Assembly: GCA_002081555.1 (NCBI GenBank)
Contig: MZNV01002404.1
Location: forward strand, 1-22,609
From: Protostelium mycophagum
Taxonomy: Eukaryota > Evosea > Variosea > Protosteliida > Protosteliaceae
Reading direction: 5' to 3'
Length of the DNA: 22,609 nucleotides
Shown here piece after piece: positions 9,278 through 17,330 of the stretch. The notes below the pieces were generated by a model. The model was given only the letters and a program-made list of their open reading frames with translations. It was not told where the DNA came from and did not search any database. How positions within the stretch are numbered: the stretch's first letter is position 1; each line of letters starts with the position of its first letter. The position numbers were made by a program, and so were the translations under genes.

Positions 9278-11002
9278 TTACAGCTTCGATGTCAAGCCAA
9301 CCCGTGCGTTCATTGGTAGAGTCTTCTGGTTAGCAGCCAAGACCTTCTCCTCGAGGAATTTGCTGAGAAATTTCTTGCCAGGATCGACTCTCGCTCTGAC
9401 CTCCATAAACTTCTTCCAACCTGGCAGGGTCTCGAAGTTGTACAGCTCTGGTACAAAGTGCTTTCCCCAGTGTGGTAATCCCCCAAAACTTCCAAGAATC
9501 TTCTGGACCTCTCTCATTGTCGACATTCCGTCGCTGCGGACAGTTCCATCCTCCGCTACATAAACCAAAAATCCGATCCACATCATTGGTCCAGTGCTGG
9601 GGGCATTCAACCACACGTCAGACTTTCCGACGGCTCTGTAGATGAAGGGGTAGTGGAGTCTACCGGGGTTCTGCGCGTTCCAGGAACGAAGCGCTAATGT
9701 ACACTCTCTAAACTTCTCATAGGGAACAGCGATCTCGCAGTTGATCTGTGGTACTGGGATTCCTGTAAAGAAGCGTAAATATATTATGGGTGAAGCGAAA
9801 AAATGTTCATTACCTTTGCACAGAATTTGTTCAGTGTATCCGACCATATCTCTTGCATCAGCGAATCTCTTCACTGTTTGGAAGTGCTTCTGGTCGCTGG
9901 AAGCCGATGTCTTTGTGTCTTTAGACATGGCAGACATGTATTTGTCGACGGTGGAATTCATGGCGGAGGAGTTCTCATCAGACTCCAGAGGTGCTTTTCT
10001 GTTCGTAGATAGGAACGCTTCGGCCTGTTGTTTGGATGCCTCGTTCACCTGTGATGTTTCAGTTTTGTTGCAATGAGATGTACACGCTCTGCTTCTAAAA
10101 AATTTGTTATGCTCACCTTCCATATGTGGCAGCGGTCTGTCTCAGGAAACCACCATCCTTTAACAAATTCACAATCTTCGTTCCACTTTGGGTACTCCGA
10201 GAGGAATTCTTCGAAGCTGCATGCGGATTTCTCACAGAAAAGAACACGGCGTGGAGCGGTGGCGATTTCGACGGATAGGATAACACCGAGCATGCCTACA
10301 GAAGTGACGAATGCCTTCAAAGGTAGATCCTCAGTGCTCTTGTCAATAGTTCTGATGTTTCCATCGGGCAGTACGACTCTCAAGCTCTGTACGCAGTCTG
10401 CGTAAGAGGATTGGTACATGCCTGCTGATTGTGAGAAGAGTTGGAGAATGTATGAGATGACCTTGTCCGTGTGTACCGGTGGATATGGCACCTGCTATTG
10501 TCTGTATTCCGATGACTCCTGGTGAGACGGTCATCATTCGGTCATAGTCTCCTAAGATGGCGATGACGTCGTTGACTGTGGTCGCTGCACCAAAAGTGGC
10601 AGTGGTTTCGGTCATGTTGACGAGTCCTTTGAATTTCTCCATGTTTAAAAGAAGGGCTTTATCATCATTCAAGTTGAGGGAGAAGATCTGTTCGTAGGAG
10701 AGACCTGATCCAATGATGTGGACCTTAGAGGAGGCTCTTCTGACAAGTTTGGACACCTTAACATGTCACGTGACTGATAAGGTCGTAAGATGAGAGGTGT
10801 GATGTGATACCTGTGATTCATTCTGAGGGAAGTGGATTTGTGTGCGTTTGGCAATAGACTGGATGCCGGACCAGTTATAGATCACATCCTTTCTGATCTT
10901 GGTCTGTGTGGCAAGGGCAATGTGAGAGGCGGAGGGGGCTTGTTCTTTAGGTGCTTCTGTGTTTCTTCTCTGTTGTGTTGGGAGAACTGGTGATAAGCTC
11001 AT
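9278..11002 (-). CDS. FAD-linked sugar-1,4-lactone oxidase (gulonolactone/arabinonolactone oxidase family) with PTS1
   Basis: Five exons (10811-11002, 10462-10756, 10117-10424, 9814-10048, 9278-9762) give 504 aa with consistent phases. The family oxidises aldonolactones, for example the last step of ascorbate or erythroascorbate synthesis. An N-terminal FAD-binding part carries GSGLSYEQ (about 80-87), a VNDVIAILG stretch, GAISTGTHGQ and a VVLPDG strand. The C-terminal ALO-type part ends with the family's conserved H-W-x-K (HWGK, about 441-444). Where covalent-flavin members have His in GSGHS, this protein has Leu83, as in plant galactonolactone dehydrogenase, so FAD is probably not covalently bound. 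The last residues are TSKL, a canonical peroxisomal PTS1. The exact substrate cannot be read from sequence. Confidence 0.88.
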
Positions 11003-11363
11003 TGTGTGTGATGTCGTCTGTCTTGGGGTGAGTTAATTGGTCACAGGTCAGCTCGTTACCAAGTGCGTGTGCGTGCGTGTGTGAATGCGATTTATCTGTG
11101 AGCAAATTGTCGCCGATGAGGGGTGTTTTCGTACTCTATCTGAATTCCATCCCTAATTTCTGTTGTGTGCCAAATCACGACCTTCGGAGTTAATTTCTTA
11201 AAATTAAAATCACGGTAACAACCGCTTCATCATGCGTTTACAAACTCCGCCTATCAAAATCGGAGAGTGACAGTCCGACCGAGGCGAAATGAGGAAATCA
11301 GAAATTCCAAGAATAATCATCAAAATCAACACCAGATCCGGGGATTTTTATTCGTTCTTGGGA
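11003..11363. promoter_or_regulatory. Intergenic: lactone oxidase promoter and GABA transaminase 3' end
   Basis: About 360 bp between two minus-strand genes. A GT-rich stretch with alternating purine-pyrimidine (around 11060-11085) lies upstream of the lactone oxidase ATG. The minus-strand AATAAA (plus 11347-11352) lies only 12 nt past the GABA transaminase stop, implying a short 3' UTR. No coding potential or RNA gene seen. Confidence 0.45.
11347..11352 (-). terminator. Candidate polyadenylation signal of the GABA transaminase gene
   Basis: AATAAA on the minus strand, 12 nt downstream of the TGA at 11364-11366. The esterase gene has the same arrangement (AATAAA a few bases after its stop), which supports both. 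Position-based inference only. Confidence 0.4.
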
Positions 11364-13571
11364 TCAAGCTTGTTGAACTGTCTTCAGGACTTCTGTAGCT
11401 CTTTCCAAGAATTGGTCGGCGTGTTTTGGCGCGAAAATGAGCATTGGGCGGAATCTGATGCTCCTGGTCCCTGACCCAGTCGCCTCCACTCCTTTTCATG
11501 TCAACTTTGTGGATCGATTTGCTGACATTGATGTGGATCGTTGTCGAATGTGTTGATCATTTTGTGGATGAAAGAAAGCAGATCGATATAAAATAAAAGT
11601 GGGTCAACCTTTCTGTCTCAAACGAGACAAGAATCTGTCTTGTAACTCTGGTGTGGGCAAATCGAAGGCTAAAAATGTACCCACTCCTCTCACGTTGCTC
11701 ACGAGGTCAGGAAACTGCTTCTGTTGAAAGTCAGAAATTTCGTCGGATTTTTGGTGAAATTCCGGGTGATTACCCTCAGGTTGTTGAGACCGTCCTTAAG
11801 ATATTTTCCAGTTATTTGTACATTTTCCAACAATTTGTTATCACGGATCTACAATGAGTCAGTTTGTCTACAACTATGAAAATCTCATTTGAATGAAACA
11901 GTTTCGTCTACAACTCGAGATTTGATCTACCTCGTTTATGATCACTTTAGCCTGGAGAGCACGGATGGGGTCGCCCAACCATGTGTTGAAGTTTCTGTAC
12001 CCCTCTCTGGGTCTACAACTCATAAGTCTCTCCAAATTAAATATATGGAGATCTTCACCTCAATTCCATGCTGTGATAAAATCCTGCAGCTTGCATCTTC
12101 TTGGAAAAAGTCACAACGTCGGGGGGAGTCTCCAAGTTCCAATGCTCATGGGCCCAGAATTTACCAGTTGCTCCAACACCTAATAATCAATATATGCGAT
12201 GGCGTGATGATTACGTACCGGTTTGTACCTCATCTACAATGAGAGCAACATCGAGGTCTTTTGTTATCTTTCTCAATTGTTGGAAGAAGTATGGTGTCGC
12301 ATAATTATCTCTGTCAAAAATGTCATCGTGACATTCTCAATCAAATGAAACACACCCTCCCTCCCCCTGAATGGGCTCTACAACAACACCAACACATGAT
12401 CCCTTGTGCTTCTCGAGTACTTCACGTACTTCCTTCAAGCACTTGTCTTCCTCAGCTCTATTACCTATCATTCCCAGAACATGACACATCTACAACGCAC
12501 CTGTTCGCAGCCTCATGCTCCTCAAGGGGATACTTCAAGGCGGGAAAACTGGCCTGTGGCCAATCGAAAGCGGGGATGTCAATCTTGTGCAACGCCTTAG
12601 ATCTCGTTGTAGACAGAGATCCGAACAATCTTCCGTGGAAACCTCCCTGCTGCGCGTCAATTTTGTACATAATTGGATGTAGTACTCACTCTGAAAGACA
12701 AGATGGATAAGGAGGGAGTACCGGGAGGTTCGTTCTTCATGCAAGACTGTAACTCCTCTGCTGTATAAGCTGCTCCGTCTCTCTGCTTTGCCATGTGTGA
12801 CATGAACACCGCCTTGTAGGCGGTTTCGTTAGCACAACTTCCACACATTGCTGTGAACACCTTGTACAATAAATATATCATATATAATTATGTACAATTA
12901 ATAATGTCTGGCAGGATTTGATCAATACCTGGTTGAGGCCTTTAGGAGCGACAGACATGATACCATTCTCGATGATACCAGGCCAAGTGGTGGAGGGCTG
13001 TACTCCAGTGGCGGGACGGTTGATCAAAGAAGTGACCCATTCATCAGATCTGGCTGCCTCCAAGAGTGAGGGGTTATTGTAACCTAATAGGATTAAGAAC
13101 ATCCCAGGCACGGAGTTTATTACCTATGGAGTGACTGGCAATGCTGCAAAGAATGTCCAACATCACGTTACCATCTGCATCCACCACATAATTTCCTTTG
13201 GACTTGGTGTAATCCACGAAAAAATGTTGAGTGCGGGTATCCTGAAGAAGTTGAGTAAGGATAAACGTTTCACTTCGATTCAAAACCTGTCTTTTGTCCA
13301 ATTCGCCAGAAAGTTTTTTAGATTGGGGACCTGGGACGGTGGTGTTCATTCTTCATTTTAGTCAGCTTCAGAGTATGCTGAGAAATAAATTTACTCACTT
13401 AGGTCCGTCGTATTCTCCTGGGAAGGGTCTTGCTGGAGTGGCGGGTGCTGCGCGGCAGAGTGGAGTGGAATGAAATCTTCTCACATTCTGTCTTGATGCT
13501 TGAACTGATTATTTTATGATATAGATTGTTTATAGCGTACTTGTGAGCGATGATCTGAGGAGGTGCGTCAT
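11364..13571 (-). CDS. 4-aminobutyrate aminotransferase, mitochondrial, about 513 aa
   Basis: Thirteen exons: 13541-13571, 13399-13498, 13124-13350, 12929-13083, 12690-12860, 12501-12646, 12356-12457, 12219-12310, 12059-12179, 11931-12012, 11774-11848, 11609-11720, 11364-11491. All phases close. The enzyme is a PLP class III transaminase that converts GABA to succinic semialdehyde. Matches to animal GABA transaminase run the full length: [36 protein letters not shown] (Cys177/Cys180, the pair that holds a 2Fe-2S cluster in the pig enzyme), [38 protein letters not shown] (second Lys, about 369, as PLP Schiff base), FNTWLGDP, and [10 protein letters not shown]. The N-terminus [10 protein letters not shown]...RRFHSTP is Arg/Ser-rich without acids, a good mitochondrial presequence split by the first intron. 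A CAGCAG acceptor at 12647-12652 may give one-residue alternative splicing. Confidence 0.95.
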
Positions 13572-13811
13572 CCTTCCGAAGTTGTGGTTACAAAGCACGA
13601 ATTGCGCGTTGTAGTCCTCGAAAAAAAAACAAACCAGCCAGTTTCGCACAATTTTTTCCCGCCAAAATCAAGTTTAAAAATTGAACCGGACTGAAGAGAA
13701 GTTTTCTCCAAACACAGTCGCCTTGGAAAATAGTTTTACAAAGAGGTGAGAGTCTTTTCATTTCCGTCAGTAAATGAAATGATCTTTAAGATTTCTGAGC
13801 AGTTCTATTGT
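13572..13811. promoter_or_regulatory. Upstream region of GABA transaminase, containing an E2F-like motif
   Basis: 240 bp between the start of the GABA transaminase gene and the stop of the next minus-strand gene. It contains a run of A (13621-13629) and the motif TTTCCCGCCAAAA (within 13652-13667), which matches the E2F/DP consensus TTTSSCGC, about 85 nt upstream of the ATG. Single motif, no functional evidence. Confidence 0.35.
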
Positions 13812-16800
13812 TCAATAATCGTTTAGATTCAGATATGCCCGCTCTTGCATCACTCTCCTCTCTTCCATTTCGTCTCTGTATCTTCTAATGTGTATCCCAG
13901 CGATTATGGCGCATATCGTGATCATTATCGGTACAAATATCATCACCGCTAAGAGCCGTCTCTTCTTGATCTCGTCCTCTGTCTCAAATACTGCCGTGCT
14001 CTGGCGTGACACGTCAATGTTTTCAAAGATGTGTTGACCACCACACACAAAGAATCATATGATGAGGTCGGATATATCAGATGACTCACATCACCGTACT
14101 CAGATGAGAGTTTCAAGTCGGTATAGACACATTCGATTCTCATTCGGAAGACGATGGGAGTTCTGTCTTCTGGTGAATCATATGATACCGTTGTTATGTT
14201 TGTTGCCCCGTCATCTTCTGTGGAGTTGTACCGATAAGTCACGTTGGGTTTAAATGAGGAGCATGGACATTCTGTGGGTGTCAAATCTCTCAAGCTTGTC
14301 CTCTTTGGACCTCACCTGCTTCGTTCCATTGAAATATAACTTGGTCTGAGCCGTATTGTCCCGTGATGACAGGTACAGGGACACCCCCATATATCTACAA
14401 TCCATCAGTTCTATAATTAGACGTAAATTCCAAGAAGATCACCTGTTTCCATGATGTTTGCGACGGCACGATGATTTCGCTTTGATTTCTCCATTTATAG
14501 ACAACAGAGATATTTGCTGTGTGAACGGCGCAAGGTTCAATTCCAGAAATAGCCAACTTTGTTTCATTCGTTGAGAAAATCTTCCCCCTTCTAAATGAGT
14601 CCGTGTCTACATAAAATAGTTACCCTTGTGTGACTTGTACACTGCTGGGCACGACGCATTGTGTCTTGTCGACATTCCATGTGAAGGTGACATTCCCGCT
14701 GTCCGTAACGAAGACCCCCACGTTACTTACCGCCAAGAATACCGGGTCGAAAAATACCAAATACATCGATTGGTTCGTCTGTACATGATGAGTCCTCTTC
14801 ACAGATGAGCTTTTCCTACAAAAGATATCTGGTATGACAGACAGGCGTAATTTCCCAGGGAGGAGTAATCTACAGCCTTGATATTTACGATCTCCTTCGC
14901 TCTGACGAGAGGCACAACGTCTGGCGGTACCTTTTTCACATTATATTCTGCGATTCAGCTGCGGAAAATAGTTCTTACGTCGTCTATATTTCCCACAAAA
15001 TCAGTTGAGGTGAGGTCCGCAATACCCTCGGTGAGAATCAATATTTGTGCCCCAGGTATAAATCTGACGGGTCCTAAAAATAGATCTAAATTTCCGAAAT
15101 CCATCTGGGTCACTACAACGAGTCAATCCCATGTCGACATTCTGTATTGACATGAGAGAACCCACGGCCGAAGTGGATTGTAGAAGTGTTTGTGACCAAA
15201 TTTCCATTTCCAGAAAAATTGCCACCAGGTTGGACTGTGATTCGGCTTTGTGACATTTGTAGTGTAGAATTATATTCTATTGTGATGTCATCCGACAAGT
15301 TAATGTTAGTGGCGAGAAGGTCAATACTCGTTCCTGTAAGCTTGAGTTTTTTCAAATCAAATTTTAATATAAAAAATCTAATTAAAGACCTGTTGTGACG
15401 AGTAATTTTTCGAGTTGAATTGTGGTGGTGGAAATCTGTGATGGAAGTTGAGAGGTGATTATTCCGTTCTTTATCAATGCAGTACCACAAGACAGTCTTC
15501 CCGTATTGTCTGTGAAACGTCATCTCATGTGCCATAATAAAAGGTATTGACCTCCTGAAAATATTATGGTTCCTGATAATTGTAAAGTGGCTTGGTACAT
15601 CGACATGGCACCGCTCACCACCATCTACAATGATCAGATCATGTCGACATGCTCTATAATACCGACGAGAGAATATTTCAACGCCGACAGTACATGTACA
15701 GAGTGTACTCACCGTGTGGTTGGAAGTGATTTCTAAAATCCCCTCCCCACTCAAGGTTGAACCATCACGCCAGATAGACAATTCTGAGCTTGCTAAATGT
15801 AACAGTGAAGACCTAGCCAACAACATGATGATGCCAGATTTCTCCACCACAATTTTTCCGGGCGAGAAGATGCTGTCTTGCTCTGAATGATGTCAATAAT
15901 CATTATGGAATAGGTTTTTTTCTTGTTATATTAACACAAAATCCACCTATCTGTACCGAAGAGCCTTGCTTGCAAACGATACCCAAGTTTAAAATAGAAT
16001 CTTTTCGGCTCACATAAATCCTCCCCAGATTAAGCAGTCGCATCTACAACAGGTCAGAAGACTCCGTCTACAACGAGGTAAACCTGAGAGGGAATTGAGG
16101 TCCAGAGGTACACAGGGCCGTTGAACAGAAGAGCACCTTCGTTAAAAAAGACACCATTAAAAGGGATGCTCGTGTTGATAGCGGTGAGTGTTGGAGCCCA
16201 AGACCAAGTTCCTTGGTTCAGTATCTGTGATGATTAACATTGACATCATGATGGACACTCACAGCAGAGGTATTGTCCGAATCGATAAATGAACTCGTAA
16301 CTTCGATGTGAGAGGTTGGGCGAGTGATGAGAGTGATGCCTCTCAATTGAGGCACACCTACACCTTTCACAAACGTGTAATCGGATAACAACACCTTTCA
16401 TTGTTCCTTCGATTGTCACCGCGGAATTAGGAGACAACCCAATTAAGGCGATGGAACCGCTTTCTGAAAACAGTATGGTTGTGTCTGATGTTGATATCAA
16501 AGTTTCTAAGGTGAGATTTGTCTGCGGTTATGAGATGATTTCAATTAGAATGTTTTGATCTTACATCGGCTGATATTTGGAGTGTTGCTCCTCTGCATCT
16601 TTCAGACGATCAACAAAAATGGGCTCACCTCGAAATATTGATACTTTGGACACTAATCATTATTCCTGACTCAATAGCAGGCTTGCTTACATTTCCGTAA
16701 ATTACGGCAGTATCATTTGCTTGTGGGACTCGACTGCAAGTCCAGCAATAACCATTACTCCATGTGCTTGAACTGCCACATTTCCAAATACAATCTTCCG

Positions 16801-16846
16801 AAAACACCAAAGAGGTGAAGCACAGAAAGAGAAGAAGAGGCCTCAT
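13812..16846 (-). CDS. Type I membrane protein with beta-helix-like ectodomain, about 740 aa, about 17 exons
   Basis: Start is the ATG at 16844-16846, giving a signal peptide MRPLLLFLCFTSLVFS. Exons: 16629-16846, 16565-16592, 16395-16521, 16263-16357, 16084-16224, 15947-16043, 15713-15882, 15552-15624, 15390-15509, 15166-15333, 15026-15112, 14820-14947, 14624-14796, 14443-14590, 14316-14394, 14090-14271, 13812-14000. The ectodomain begins with a Cys/Trp-rich patch (CIWKCGSSSTWSNGYCW). Repeated short strands of the type SGxxxISxQSINIS, GSIALIGLSPNSAVTIEG and VQPGGNFSGNGNLVTN follow, typical of a right-handed parallel beta-helix. Near the membrane is an FN3-like part (GNVTFTWNV... LAISGIEPC). 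A 23-residue hydrophobic helix (VMIFVPIMITICAIIAGI) and a short charged tail (RRYRDEMEERR) end the protein. Function unknown; surface adhesion or sensing is a guess. One join near 14800 is uncertain (23-nt intron). Confidence 0.75.
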
Positions 16847-16893
16847 CTTCAATGGCCTGATGTGAATGTTTCTGCGCGAAAGAACGACATCAC

Positions 16894-16943
16894 ATAAAAA
16901 GAGGGATATAATAAATCCGGATTTATTATATCCCTCTTTTTAT
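16894..16943. repeat. Perfect 50-bp palindrome (25-bp arms, no spacer)
   Basis: The left arm begins ATAAAAAGAGGGATATAA and meets its exact reverse complement at the centre CCGG (16917-16920). Symmetry breaks immediately outside 16894 and 16943. It is 48 nt upstream of the beta-helix gene ATG and contains TATAATAAA-like sequence on both strands. If the outer TA on each side is a target duplication, the inner 44-48 bp could be a minimal inverted-repeat element, but no other copy is in this window. Confidence 0.95.
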
Positions 16944-17317
16944 CTACACTGAATGTGGAAATCACTGCCTTGCTGAACTACAAAGTGGTGAGGCAATTAT
17001 TATTGTGTGCTTTGTGCTTCTCTTTGTGTCTGCTCAGAGCATGCTTTGTGCATACCTCCCACACCTCTCTTACCTGTACAGACTATAACAATATTTTACA
17101 GACATCTTGAGCATGCTTAGCACAGCATTATATAACAAACACAAGTTGAGCCACAGAGTGCCAGGGCATCAGGGTTTTCTTGCAACATTGGCCTCAAATA
17201 ATTGTACTGTTCTGCAAAATTCAAAACAAAGAACAGAATAACAGGGGGAAAATCAGAACATAACAAAACAAATTAAAACATAAACAGAACAGAAATATTT
17301 TGAAACATTTGTAAAAA

Positions 17318-17323
17318 TTTATT
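17318..17323 (-). terminator. Candidate polyadenylation signal of the carboxylesterase gene
   Basis: AATAAA on the minus strand, less than 10 nt past the esterase stop at 17331-17333. A U-rich stretch on the transcript follows. Confidence 0.4.
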
Positions 17324-17330
17324 TAATCAC

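Larger units (their letters stand above)
16847..17330. promoter_or_regulatory. Intergenic: beta-helix gene promoter with 50-bp palindrome, and esterase 3' region
   Basis: About 480 bp between two minus-strand genes. It holds the perfect palindrome at 16894-16943, two copies of an AGCATGCTT core (about 17038 and 17112), and an A-rich tract (about 17220-17320) with recurrent AACAGAA/ACATAA words, read as a U-rich 3' UTR of the esterase on the minus strand. No open frame of note. Confidence 0.5.

Noticed and set aside
11418-11434. TTTTGGCGCGAAAA, a strong E2F-like match
   Set aside because: It lies in the last coding exon of GABA transaminase (FAPKHA region), so codon content explains it.
15113-15850. 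245-codon minus-strand open frame taken as one gene
   Set aside because: It runs through four introns of the beta-helix gene. Phase analysis shows the exon parts are in different frames and the frame is open by chance.
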